DNA of 54,946 nt from Ruminococcus sp. UBA3280 (GTDB lineage Bacteria; Bacillota; Clostridia; Oscillospirales; Ruminococcaceae). Positions within the stretch are counted from its first letter, which is position 1; every line of letters starts with the position of its first letter. The position numbers and the translations under genes are program-made. Location: contig DETU01000072.1 of NCBI GenBank assembly GCA_002362175.1, positions 1 to 54,946 of the forward strand. Reading direction: 5' to 3'. Under the pieces are notes generated by a model. It was not told the DNA's origin. It made no database searches and saw only the letters and a list, made by a program, of their open reading frames with translations. This document shows positions 46,503 to 53,733 of the stretch, piece after piece.

Positions 46503-47450
46503 ATGGTTACTTTTATTATCAACGAAAACGACAGCGGTCAGCGTGTAGACAAATTTATAAAAAAAGCTCTGCCCGAAATACCTAAAAGCATGATGTACCG
46601 TCTTTTCAGAAAAAAAGACATCAAAATCAACGGAAAACGTTGTGATATTTCAGCAGTCCTACAGAACGGAGATACAGTCACGGTATACGTAAAACAGGAA
46701 GTTGCAGAAGAAAAAAAGCATGACATGAACTTTTTAAAAGCACACGACACGTTAAATATTGTATATGAGGACGAAAATATTCTTATTGTATTCAAACCCG
46801 TCGGACTTGATTCACATTCAAACAGCACAAGCACTTCCGATACACTTATAAACCGTATCAAACATTATCTTTACAACAAGAAGGAATATATTCCCGAAAA
46901 TGAAAATTCATTTGCTCCTGCTCTTTGCAGTCGTCTTGACAGAAACACAAGCGGACTCGTAACTTCCGCAAAAAATTCTTCCGCACTGCGTGAAATAAAT
47001 GAAGCTATCCGACAGGGCAAAATACATAAAATATATCACTGCGTTACAGTTTCTCCACCACCAAAAAATTCAGACATAATTTCCGCATATCACAAAAAAA
47101 ACGATACACGAAATATTGTGAGAATTTCAGACACCCCTGATGAAAATTTCAAAGAGATAAAAACGGGATATAAAGTACTTTCACAGAAATCAGGTCTTTC
47201 CCTCGTTGAAGTAACGCTTTTTACAGGAAGAACACATCAGATAAGAGCTCATCTTGCACATATAGGTTCGAATATTCTCGGTGACGGAAAATACGGCAAT
47301 ATCAATGCAAACAAGCGACACGGCGTATTTCGTCAGGCATTGTGTGCATACTCACTTAAATTTGAACTGTCTGAAAATTCTCCGTTGTCGTATCTGAATA
47401 AAATTGAAGTTCATGCACCAAAACCCGATTTTGAAAAACTTTTTGATTAA
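46503..47450 (+). CDS. RluA-family pseudouridine synthase
   Basis: A 315-residue RNA pseudouridine synthase: an N-terminal S4 RNA-binding domain (about 1-65), then the catalytic domain with the active-site Asp in CSRLDRNTSGL and the GRTHQIRAHLAHIG motif. The large-subunit rRNA uridines modified cannot be assigned from sequence alone. CGGAGG precedes ATG 46503. No clear promoter was found in the 235-base gap shared with the divergent muramidase gene. Confidence 0.93.
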   Translation: MVTFIINENDSGQRVDKFIKKALPEIPKSMMYRLFRKKDIKINGKRCDISAVLQNGDTVTVYVKQEVAEEKKHDMNFLKAHDTLNIVYEDENILIVFKPVGLDSHSNSTSTSDTLINRIKHYLYNKKEYIPENENSFAPALCSRLDRNTSGLVTSAKNSSALREINEAIRQGKIHKIYHCVTVSPPPKNSDIISAYHKKNDTRNIVRISDTPDENFKEIKTGYKVLSQKSGLSLVEVTLFTGRTHQIRAHLAHIGSNILGDGKYGNINANKRHGVFRQALCAYSLKFELSENSPLSYLNKIEVHAPKPDFEKLFD

Positions 47451-47473
47451 CAAATAAAAAAATATCCGTGCTA

Positions 47474-47502
47474 TTGACTTTTACTGTTTAAAGTGCTACA
47501 AT
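47474..47502 (+). promoter_or_regulatory. Promoter of tyrA
   Basis: TTGACT (47474-47479), 17 bases, TACAAT (47497-47502), with the TGC extended -10. Confidence 0.85.
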
Positions 47503-47534
47503 TTAACTAACAAATAAAGAAAGGTTTGATTTTT

Positions 47535-48386
47535 ATGAATATTCTCGTTGTCGGACTTGGTTTAATAGGCGGTTCTGTCTGTAAGGCACTGAAAAAATAT
47601 ACATATCATAATGTTACAGGCTGTGATATAAATCACGATATTGAAGAAAATGCCCTCCGTGACGTTGCTGTAGACGAGGCTTTCAGCGGAAATTACAGCG
47701 GTTTTGACCTTGTTATTATCTCACTCTTTCCCGAAACAGCAGAAAAATTCTTTGCCGAAAATGCAGGAAAATTTGATAAGAATACGCTTATTACCGACGT
47801 TTGCGGAATAAAGGGTGATTTTTCCGAACGAATGAAGTCAACAGCAGAAAAAAACAGTCTTAGATATGTCGGTATTCACCCAATGGCTGGCAAGGAGTTT
47901 GGTGGTTATTCAAACAGTTCAGCTGACCTTTTTGTAAAGGCCAATTTCATAATAACACCTTTTAAGGACAGCAGAAACGAAGATGTTGAACTTCTTAAAA
48001 ATCTGTCTTCTGAAATCGGTGCAGGAAAGATTGTTATTACGAGTCCCGAAAATCACGACAAAATGATAGCTTATACGTCACAGCTGGCACATATAGTGTC
48101 AAGTGCATATGTAAAGAGTCCCGAGCTTAACCTTGAATGTGGTTTCAGCGGCGGCAGTTTTCAGGATATGACAAGAATTGCAACAATGAATGAAAAAATG
48201 TGGACTGACCTCTTTATGCAGAACTGTGACAACCTACAGTTTGAACTTGATACACTTATAGGTAACCTCCTTAAATACCGTGACGCTCTCCAGAACAAAG
48301 ATGCCGAAACTATGAAAAATCTTATAGCAGAGGGAAGAAAACTCAAGGAAAATAATCTCCGTCACCGTGTCGGACAACCTAACTGA
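47535..48386 (+). CDS. tyrA: Prephenate dehydrogenase
   Basis: A 283-residue TyrA catalysing oxidative decarboxylation of prephenate to hydroxyphenylpyruvate in tyrosine synthesis. The N-terminal NAD-binding motif is VGLGLIGGSVCKAL. IHPMAGKEFGGYSNS carries the catalytic His, and a later His lies in TSQLAHIVSSAYV. No ACT domain is present, so feedback control by tyrosine may work differently. ATG 47535 is preferred over an in-frame TTG at 47526, because AAAGAAAGG is correctly spaced only for the ATG. Confidence 0.94.
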   Translation: MNILVVGLGLIGGSVCKALKKYTYHNVTGCDINHDIEENALRDVAVDEAFSGNYSGFDLVIISLFPETAEKFFAENAGKFDKNTLITDVCGIKGDFSERMKSTAEKNSLRYVGIHPMAGKEFGGYSNSSADLFVKANFIITPFKDSRNEDVELLKNLSSEIGAGKIVITSPENHDKMIAYTSQLAHIVSSAYVKSPELNLECGFSGGSFQDMTRIATMNEKMWTDLFMQNCDNLQFELDTLIGNLLKYRDALQNKDAETMKNLIAEGRKLKENNLRHRVGQPN

Positions 48387-48460
48387 AAGTAACAAATATC
48401 TTATCTATGGCATAAAATAATATGAGAGAAAATCTCAATTACACCGAAAGGAATACTCTT

Positions 48461-49198
48461 ATGCCAAAGGTATTTTTAAGTCCCTCAACACAGGAGTGGA
48501 ATCAGTACGCTACCAGTGGCAACGAAGAATTATATATGAATCTGCTTGCAGACAGAATAGAACCGTATCTGCGTTCAAGTGGAATAGCATTTGTACGCAA
48601 CGACCCTTCACGGAACGTAAACGGTGCTATTCAGGATTCAAACGCTGCATATTATGACGTACATCTTGCACTCCATTCAAACGCTGCTCCCGAACATCTT
48701 GCCGGTCGTCTCAGAGGCATTGATATATATTTTGCTCCGAAAAGCAAAGACAGTGAATATCTCGCCAATATCATAGCGAATAATTTAAAAAGTATCTATC
48801 CTCTGCCCGACAAGGTAAACGCCGTCCCTACCGCAACACTCGGTGAAGTCCTGAGAACAAATGCCGTTGCGGTACTTTGCGAACTCGGATACCATGACAA
48901 TTATGCAGATGAAGCATGGCTGAAAAATAATCTTGACGTTATTGCAAGAAATATTTCCCGTTCCCTCTGCGACTACTTCGGAATACCCCTCATTTCTCCG
49001 ACCGCTGTCAGATGGGGTACTGTAATAACTGATGGTTCAGGTCTTAATATCAGACAATTCCCCGACATTTCCTCCGCTGTTATCGGTTCTATTCCAAACG
49101 GCGAAACTGTTATGATTAACGGTGAAACAAACGGCTGGTACGTCGTAAACTACAACGGTACTACAGGATATTCAAGCAGTGAATTTATTTTCATATGA
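48461..49198 (+). CDS. N-acetylmuramoyl-L-alanine amidase with SH3 domain, no signal peptide
   Basis: A 245-residue protein. An Amidase_3-type domain (about 1-180) has DVHLALHSNA (zinc His) and LRTNAVAVLCELGYHDN (catalytic Glu). A bacterial SH3 domain follows (about 185-245, GTVITDGSGLNIRQFPDISS to TGYSSSEFIFI). The family cuts the amide between MurNAc and the stem peptide. There is no signal peptide or membrane segment, so export is unexplained; phage endolysins and some spore or lysis amidases share this layout. AAAGGA before ATG 48461 fixes the start; an in-frame ATG at 48422 is unsupported. Confidence 0.85.
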   Translation: MPKVFLSPSTQEWNQYATSGNEELYMNLLADRIEPYLRSSGIAFVRNDPSRNVNGAIQDSNAAYYDVHLALHSNAAPEHLAGRLRGIDIYFAPKSKDSEYLANIIANNLKSIYPLPDKVNAVPTATLGEVLRTNAVAVLCELGYHDNYADEAWLKNNLDVIARNISRSLCDYFGIPLISPTAVRWGTVITDGSGLNIRQFPDISSAVIGSIPNGETVMINGETNGWYVVNYNGTTGYSSSEFIFI

Positions 49199-49203
49199 AA
49201 CAA

Positions 49204-49234
49204 AAAGGCTTTCTGTAATATGCAGAAAGCCTTT
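49204..49234. terminator. Terminator between the amidase and the DacA-like gene
   Basis: AAAGGCTTTCTG (49204-49215) pairs perfectly with CAGAAAGCCTTT (49223-49234). The T-tract is better on the minus strand. Confidence 0.8.
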
Positions 49235-49265
49235 CATATTCAGGAAATATTCAAGGGAAATACAG

Positions 49266-50666
49266 TTATTTTTCAGAACGTGAATTAGTAGTCCTGTTTC
49301 TCTGTGACTTGTACTTTGTTTTTGAATTTTTCTGTCTGTTCTTGAAAAGAACATATGAATAAATGCACATGAGAATATAAATAGCACAAAGTACAAATGA
49401 AACAGTAAGTGCAGTCCTGAACCACTTTGATTTTGGGAATTTCGTCACAGCAAAAAGATTATATTTTGATGCAGAACGGTTTACGTCAGATACCGCAACA
49501 AGTTCAACTGTACCGAGTTCCTCACCGTTGTACTTCAATGTCACTTCTCCCAGCGGTTCACCCTTTTTGACAGGTGCTTGCAATGATTTCTTATACCACT
49601 TAATATCATACTTATTTACAACAGATGTGTCAATTTCATCATACCATAACAAAGAAAATTCTTCTTTCGGACGTGCAAGCACATAATCATTACCGTCTGC
49701 AAGTTCTACAGGAATTTCACCGACTTCAGCAGTGTCGGCAAGAAGTACCTGATAAGAAATATGTGTGAAAGCCCAGTCAAAGAGAGTTGTTGCGTCGTCA
49801 ATATGTGAATAAACTAAATTTCCGTCCGCATCACTGACCGGTGAATTCATAAGAACAGCAAGATAATTATTACCGTCCTTGCTTGCGAGAGAGATTATAC
49901 TTCTTCCTGCTTCCTGAAGATTAGCTGTCTTGATACCTTTGACGGCATTGTAATAATTCGCACTTTCGGGGTTCATCATTTCATTTGAATGTGTCCATGT
50001 CCATGAATTGAAATCCTCATGATTCGTGTCGTTCGGAACAGAGGGTTTATATTCGTAAGTTGTTGCAATCTGTTCAAAAAGAGGAACAGTAAGGGCATAC
50101 TCTGTAAGCTTTGCCATATCACGAGCTGTTGTATACTGGTTTGTATCATATAAACCTGTAGCATTTGTGAAATGTGTATTTTCAAGTCCGATTTCTTCGG
50201 CTTTCTGATTCATACTGTTTACAAAATTATCCACATTGCTTCCGCCGATATAATAAGCAAGAGTCTGTGAAGCTTCCATAGATGAAGTAAGCATCATTGC
50301 ATAAAGCAAGTCTGTCACGGTAAAGACATCACCGTTATAAATTTCAGCAGTACGGACATCATCAGGATATTCACTGTTAAAAAGTATATCAGAATATACT
50401 TCTTCATTCATAGTAATTTCCTGATTCAAATTATCACAGTTTTCAATAGTAACAACCGCCGCCATAATATTTACGAGTGGTCCGGGCATCTGCTGTGCAT
50501 CAGCGTTTTTCTCATTTATTACAGTATCAGTATCACGATTAATCAATATAACCGACTCACTCTGTAGAGGTGTTTTCAACGTAAAATTAATTGCGTCTGC
50601 ATTTGGTACACAAAGAAGCGGCACTGTCATAACCAAAGCCGCAAGTGCTGATAAAATTTTCTTCAT
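49266..50666 (-). CDS. DacA/PBP5-family protein lacking catalytic residues (pseudoenzyme)
   Basis: A 466-residue exported protein: signal peptide (about 1-25), a D-alanyl-D-alanine carboxypeptidase-like domain (to about 310), a beta-rich second domain, a C-terminal membrane segment (about 415-440) and a basic tail. The fold-level similarity is clear (ILINRDTDTVINEKNADAQ, LENTHFTNATGL, TTARDMAKL), but all three active-site motifs are changed. SxxK reads PLVN (Pro63, Asn66), SxN reads SSM (128-130), and KTG reads KTA (246-248). It cannot be a normal serine peptidase and may instead bind peptidoglycan or regulate a partner. ATG 50666 follows AAAGGAG; the upstream in-frame ATG lies outside a plausible start. 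Confidence 0.88.
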   Translation of the reverse strand: MKKILSALAALVMTVPLLCVPNADAINFTLKTPLQSESVILINRDTDTVINEKNADAQQMPGPLVNIMAAVVTIENCDNLNQEITMNEEVYSDILFNSEYPDDVRTAEIYNGDVFTVTDLLYAMMLTSSMEASQTLAYYIGGSNVDNFVNSMNQKAEEIGLENTHFTNATGLYDTNQYTTARDMAKLTEYALTVPLFEQIATTYEYKPSVPNDTNHEDFNSWTWTHSNEMMNPESANYYNAVKGIKTANLQEAGRSIISLASKDGNNYLAVLMNSPVSDADGNLVYSHIDDATTLFDWAFTHISYQVLLADTAEVGEIPVELADGNDYVLARPKEEFSLLWYDEIDTSVVNKYDIKWYKKSLQAPVKKGEPLGEVTLKYNGEELGTVELVAVSDVNRSASKYNLFAVTKFPKSKWFRTALTVSFVLCAIYILMCIYSYVLFKNRQKNSKTKYKSQRNRTTNSRSEK

Positions 50667-50715
50667 ACTTTCTCCTTTAATTAATGCGGTTTCCGCAGAA
50701 TAGTTTGATATATAT

Positions 50716-50744
50716 ATTATAACAGATATTTTCATAATTTTAAA
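50716..50744 (-). promoter_or_regulatory. Promoter of the DacA-like gene
   Basis: Minus strand TTTAAA (50739-50744), 17 bases, TATAAT (50716-50721). The -35 is a four of six match; TGT precedes the -10. Confidence 0.65.
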
Positions 50745-50771
50745 GTCTTTTTCAAAAAAAATTTTTTTCCC

Positions 50772-50800
50772 TTTACGTTCGACCGCAAATATGTTAAAAT
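50772..50800 (+). promoter_or_regulatory. Promoter of the phosphoesterase gene
   Basis: TTTACG (50772-50777), 17 bases, TAAAAT (50795-50800), with TGT before the -10. Confidence 0.65.
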
Positions 50801-50844
50801 AGACTTGTATGTAAGCAATTATTATAAAAAACGGAGGTATAAAA

Positions 50845-51510
50845 ATGATTTATGTTACAGGTGACACTCATGGGGATATTGAACGTTTCAAATCTCCTGA
50901 ATTAAAAAAATTACGCAGAGGCGATACGCTTATTATATGTGGTGACTTCGGTTTTCTCTGGGATAACTCAAAAAAAGAAGCTTCTGTCCTGAAAAAACTT
51001 ATGTCCAAAGACTATACCATTGCTTTTATTGACGGCTGTCACGAAAATTTTGACCTGCTTGAAGCATATCCCGAAACAGAATGGAACGAAGGAAAAGCAC
51101 GGTATATAGGCGGAAATATTTATCATCTCATGCGTGGACAGGTCTACACCATAGAAAACAGAAAAATATTTACTTTCGGCGGTGGTCACAGCCATGACTA
51201 TGATTTCAGACGTGACAGCACAAACTGGTGGAAACGTGAACAGCCTACCCATGAAGAAATAACAACTGCCCTCAAAAGTCTTTCCGACAATAACAACAAG
51301 GTTGACTATATTATTACACATGAACCGCCTGCGTCACTTAAAGACTGTCTGGGCGTTGATGTTTTTGAACGTCTTGAAGTACACGCTTTCTTTGAGGAAA
51401 TAATAAAAACCTGCCATTATGAAAAATGGTTTTTCGGAAAGTGCCATATAGACAAGCATATACCAATAAAATTCTATGCCGTATTCAATAATATCATTCC
51501 TCTGAAGTAA
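50845..51510 (+). CDS. Metallophosphoesterase-family protein with altered metal motifs
   Basis: A 221-residue calcineurin-like protein of a family common in Clostridia and their phages. It keeps GDTHGDI, CGDFGFLW, HLMRGQVYTIENRKIFTFGG and ITHEPP. Two motifs deviate: the usual GNHEN reads GCHEN (Cys replaces the metal-binding Asn), and the usual GHxH near the C-terminus reads GKCH (Lys replaces the first His). The rest is full length and well preserved, and the promoter and ribosome binding site (CGGAGG) are good. Metal binding and activity may therefore be changed or lost. No neighbouring gene suggests a substrate. Confidence 0.82.
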   Translation: MIYVTGDTHGDIERFKSPELKKLRRGDTLIICGDFGFLWDNSKKEASVLKKLMSKDYTIAFIDGCHENFDLLEAYPETEWNEGKARYIGGNIYHLMRGQVYTIENRKIFTFGGGHSHDYDFRRDSTNWWKREQPTHEEITTALKSLSDNNNKVDYIITHEPPASLKDCLGVDVFERLEVHAFFEEIIKTCHYEKWFFGKCHIDKHIPIKFYAVFNNIIPLK

Positions 51511-51564
51511 TATTTTCATGTACTTCCGAATATTTATTTATTATCTTTAAATAAGGGAGTATAT

Positions 51565-52023
51565 ATGAAAAAATTCAGTTTAACAGACCTTCTGATTTTT
51601 ATAATCACCGCTGAACTTACAGGAGCAGTTTCCGCACTTATAGCAGGAGATTTTTCTGTATTATACTCACAGATAATAAAACCTTCTTTTTCACCTCCTG
51701 CACTCGTATTTCCTGTTACATGGGGAATACTTTATGCCATAATGGGAATTTCTGCATATATGATTTACAAAACCGGAAAAAATTCTTCTCTTAAAATCTA
51801 TATATTTCAGCTGACAGTAAACTTTTCATGGAGTATAATTTTTTTCCGATTCAGACTCTTTACATTTGCTGCCATAGTTTCAATAATTCTGTTTATACTT
51901 GTCGGCATAATGATTTTTGCATTTTCAAAAGTCAGAAAAGCTTCCGCACTTTTAAATATCCCCTACCTGCTTTGGAGTACTTTCGCTACATACCTTTCAA
52001 TAGGAATATGTATTTTAAATTGA
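51565..52023 (+). CDS. tspO: TspO/MBR family membrane protein
   Basis: A 152-residue TspO protein with five predicted membrane helices, the family segment KPSFSPPALVFPVTWGILYAIMGISAYMIY, and the later W-Y-rich segments (LNIPYLLWSTFATYLS). TspO proteins bind porphyrins and related ligands; their physiological task in anaerobic Firmicutes is not settled. AAGGGAG precedes ATG 51565; it may be co-transcribed with the phosphoesterase 54 bases upstream. Confidence 0.92.
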   Translation: MKKFSLTDLLIFIITAELTGAVSALIAGDFSVLYSQIIKPSFSPPALVFPVTWGILYAIMGISAYMIYKTGKNSSLKIYIFQLTVNFSWSIIFFRFRLFTFAAIVSIILFILVGIMIFAFSKVRKASALLNIPYLLWSTFATYLSIGICILN

Positions 52024-52069
52024 AAATCACCAGTTATTTTCAGTAAATTATTATTCCATTATTTTTGCA

Positions 52070-52098
52070 TTGATTTAATTATAAGAGCGTGCTATAAT
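52070..52098 (+). promoter_or_regulatory. Promoter of the tandem cysteine-rich micro-genes
   Basis: TTGATT (52070-52075), 17 bases, TATAAT (52093-52098), with the TGC extended -10. One of the best promoters in the window. Confidence 0.85.
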
Positions 52099-52140
52099 AT
52101 AAATATCCCAAGAGGGAAATGTATAAAGGAGGTTTAAGAT

Positions 52141-52200
52141 ATGTGCTGTAATGAACTTTTTAAGCTTATCTGCAACCTTTTCAAGAACTGTGGATGTTAA
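52141..52200 (+). CDS. Cysteine-rich 19-residue peptide, copy 1
   Basis: Encodes MCCNELFKLICNLFKNCGC. The five cysteines are at 2, 3, 11, 17 and 19; the middle (NELFKLICNLFKN) can form an amphipathic helix with Leu, Ile and Phe on one side and Lys and Asn on the other. AAGGAGG at 52126-52132 lies eight bases before the ATG, near the optimum. I do not recognise a family. There is no leader-peptide target gene: only copy 2 and a terminator follow. Possibilities are a secreted or membrane-active peptide, a metal- or redox-binding micropeptide, or the toxin of a toxin-antitoxin pair. Confidence 0.72.
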   Translation: MCCNELFKLICNLFKNCGC

Positions 52201-52236
52201 GCTGATACGTAAAAATACATAAGGAGGTCTGACGAT

Positions 52237-52296
52237 ATGTGCTGTAACGAACTTTTTAAGCTTATCTGCAACCTTTTCAAAAACTGTGGCTGTTAA
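52237..52296 (+). CDS. Cysteine-rich 19-residue peptide, copy 2
   Basis: Encodes exactly the same peptide as copy 1. Against copy 1, codon 4 is AAC for AAT, codon 15 AAA for AAG and codon 18 GGC for GGA, three synonymous changes and no amino-acid change. That pattern supports real translation and selection on the peptide. AAGGAGG at 52221-52227 lies nine bases before the ATG. A strong terminator starts 12 bases after the stop, so the pair forms a complete transcription unit of about 240 bases. Confidence 0.72.
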   Translation: MCCNELFKLICNLFKNCGC

Positions 52297-52307
52297 GCAA
52301 TAATAAA

Positions 52308-52338
52308 AAATCCCCTGAATAATCAGGGGATTTTTGTT
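52308..52338. terminator. Terminator of the micro-gene unit and of the MBL-fold gene
   Basis: AAATCCCCTGA (52308-52318) pairs perfectly with TCAGGGGATTT (52323-52333), with T-tracts on both strands. Confidence 0.92.
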
Positions 52339-53130
52339 TTATTCAAAGAAAAAGCCTGCTGTCATATCAAGATAATTTCCACCACTGTAATTCGGATATT
52401 CTTTCTGAATTTCCGTCTTAAACTCCTCCACACTGCCACATCTTCCGGCAATTAACTTAAGGTTTTCAAGATATTCAATTTTAGTCTGAGTGTCTTTAAG
52501 GTCTTCGGGGGTATAATGTGAAGTAAGAATAAGTCCGTAACCCTTATCAATATACTCATTAAGCTGATTGATTATTGCGTCCGCATGACCTGCACCGCCA
52601 ACAATCGAATGACAGTCATGACCGAGCATATGTGTATAGACGGCGTTTATTTCGGGAATTTCAACATCAAAGGCTTCTGCTGTCTGCTTTATTATAAAGT
52701 CAATACCACCGATTGTTATTTTTCCCTCACCGATAATATTTGTTACTCTGTGTACTGAATTATCGAAAACTTCACCGAAAGCTACCGTAAAGTTATCAAT
52801 AAGGGATTTTCCACCACTATTCAGTGAATAATCAACGGAATTCTGTGTTGCATATTTCGGAACATCAGACAGGAAAGTTGCACCTGCACCGTGATAAGAA
52901 ACAAGTATACCTTCAACTTCGAGGTCTTTCAGATATTCTGCAAGTTCCTTGTTGTTGTCAAAAAAGCACGGCGACTCAATAACAACAGCTTTTCCGTTCT
53001 TCTCAACAACAAAAACCTCGTCGTCGATAAAATCGTTTGTTTTGTAGGCATGAAGTCTGATTCCACCAAAATCATATACATTCATCTCGCCTTTTTTAAG
53101 ACTTACTTTCTGAAAATCATTTTTATTCAT
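52339..53130 (-). CDS. Degenerate metallo-beta-lactamase-fold protein
   Basis: A 263-residue protein with an MBL-like pattern: an N-terminal beta strand series (FVVEKNGKAVVIESPCFFDN), a strand and loop at LVSYHGAGATFL where MBL enzymes have HxHxDH, a central THMLGHDCHSIVGG segment, and LTSHYTPED near the C-terminus. Only the first His of the metal motif remains (SYHGAGAT), so a standard two-metal site is unlikely. CGGAGG precedes ATG 53130. It is divergent from an HxlR regulator gene, an arrangement in which HxlR proteins usually control the neighbour in response to reactive electrophiles or redox stress. Confidence 0.72.
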   Translation of the reverse strand: MNKNDFQKVSLKKGEMNVYDFGGIRLHAYKTNDFIDDEVFVVEKNGKAVVIESPCFFDNNKELAEYLKDLEVEGILVSYHGAGATFLSDVPKYATQNSVDYSLNSGGKSLIDNFTVAFGEVFDNSVHRVTNIIGEGKITIGGIDFIIKQTAEAFDVEIPEINAVYTHMLGHDCHSIVGGAGHADAIINQLNEYIDKGYGLILTSHYTPEDLKDTQTKIEYLENLKLIAGRCGSVEEFKTEIQKEYPNYSGGNYLDMTAGFFFE

Positions 53131-53185
53131 AACAATACCTCCGAAAATATTGATTCAGGAGACAAGTGCTTAATCTCTTTCTGTG

Positions 53186-53191
53186 ATTATA
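53186..53191 (-). promoter_or_regulatory. -10 box of the MBL-fold gene
   Basis: Minus strand TATAAT with no good -35 (AGATGC at 17 bases), which suggests dependence on an activator. Confidence 0.45.
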
Positions 53192-53241
53192 TAATAACAC
53201 ATATTTCTGCATCTGTAAAGTAGGCACTTTTTTGTGGCATA

Positions 53242-53257
53242 GTTACCTGAAAGTAAC
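53242..53257. promoter_or_regulatory. Candidate HxlR operator
   Basis: GTTAC (53242-53246) and GTAAC (53253-53257) form an inverted repeat with a six-base spacer, in the gap between the divergent MBL-fold and HxlR genes. HxlR proteins bind such short palindromes as dimers. Confidence 0.55.
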
Positions 53258-53294
53258 AATTACACCGTTTCGGGAAAATCATGTAAAAATTTTA

Positions 53295-53323
53295 TTGACT
53301 TTTTTATATAGATATGATAAAAT
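53295..53323 (+). promoter_or_regulatory. Promoter of the HxlR gene
   Basis: TTGACT (53295-53300), 17 bases, TAAAAT (53318-53323), with TGA before the -10. Confidence 0.75.
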
Positions 53324-53376
53324 GTATCTTAAAGGCTGTTACAGTCAATCTGATACTATTAAAGGAATGTTGCACC

Positions 53377-53700
53377 ATGCTGAATAAAACAGAATTACCT
53401 GCTTGTCCCGTTGAAACAACCCTGACTTTAATCGGCGATAAATGGAAAGTACTGATTATACGTGATTTATTAAACGGTACGAAACGTTTCGGAGAACTGA
53501 AAAAATCAGTAAATGGAATTTCTCAGAAAGTTCTTACCGCAAATCTTCGTGATATGGAGAAAAACGGTCTGCTGACAAGAAAAGTTTTTCCTGAAGTTCC
53601 GCCAAAAGTTGAGTATACATTAAGTGAATTAGGGGTAAGCCTGTCCCCCATTCTTGACGCTATGGCACAATGGGGTAAAGAATTTAAACAGAAAATATAA
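53377..53700 (+). CDS. HxlR-family transcriptional regulator
   Basis: A 107-residue winged-helix regulator: LPACPVETTLTLIGDKWKVLIIRDLLNG at the start, then FGELKKSVNGISQKVLTANLRDMEKNGLLTRKVF, the HxlR recognition and wing region. It keeps the N-terminal Cys in ACPVE (residue 9), the position used as a redox sensor in several relatives. AAAGGA ten bases before ATG 53377 fixes the start; an earlier in-frame ATG at 53314 overlaps the promoter. It probably controls the divergent MBL-fold gene through the repeat at 53242-53257. Confidence 0.93.
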   Translation: MLNKTELPACPVETTLTLIGDKWKVLIIRDLLNGTKRFGELKKSVNGISQKVLTANLRDMEKNGLLTRKVFPEVPPKVEYTLSELGVSLSPILDAMAQWGKEFKQKI

Positions 53701-53702
53701 CA

Positions 53703-53733
53703 AAAAATCCCCTTAAACAATCAGGGGATTTTT
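53703..53733. terminator. Terminator between the HxlR gene and the small acidic protein gene
   Basis: AAAAATCCCCT (53703-53713) pairs with AGGGGATTTTT (53723-53733), with T-tracts on both strands. It resembles the terminator at 52308. Confidence 0.9.

Larger units (their letters stand above)
52126..52296 (+). repeat. Tandem duplication of ribosome binding site plus micro-gene
   Basis: Two units of about 75-95 bases (52126-52200 and 52221-52296). Each has AAGGAGG, a GAT before the ATG, and a 60-base reading frame. The coding parts differ at three positions only, all synonymous; the spacer 52201-52220 is unrelated. Confidence 0.9.

Noticed and set aside
52141..52296. Cysteine-responsive leader peptides (attenuation)
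   Set aside because: A terminator closes the unit and the next gene is convergent, so there is nothing downstream to regulate.
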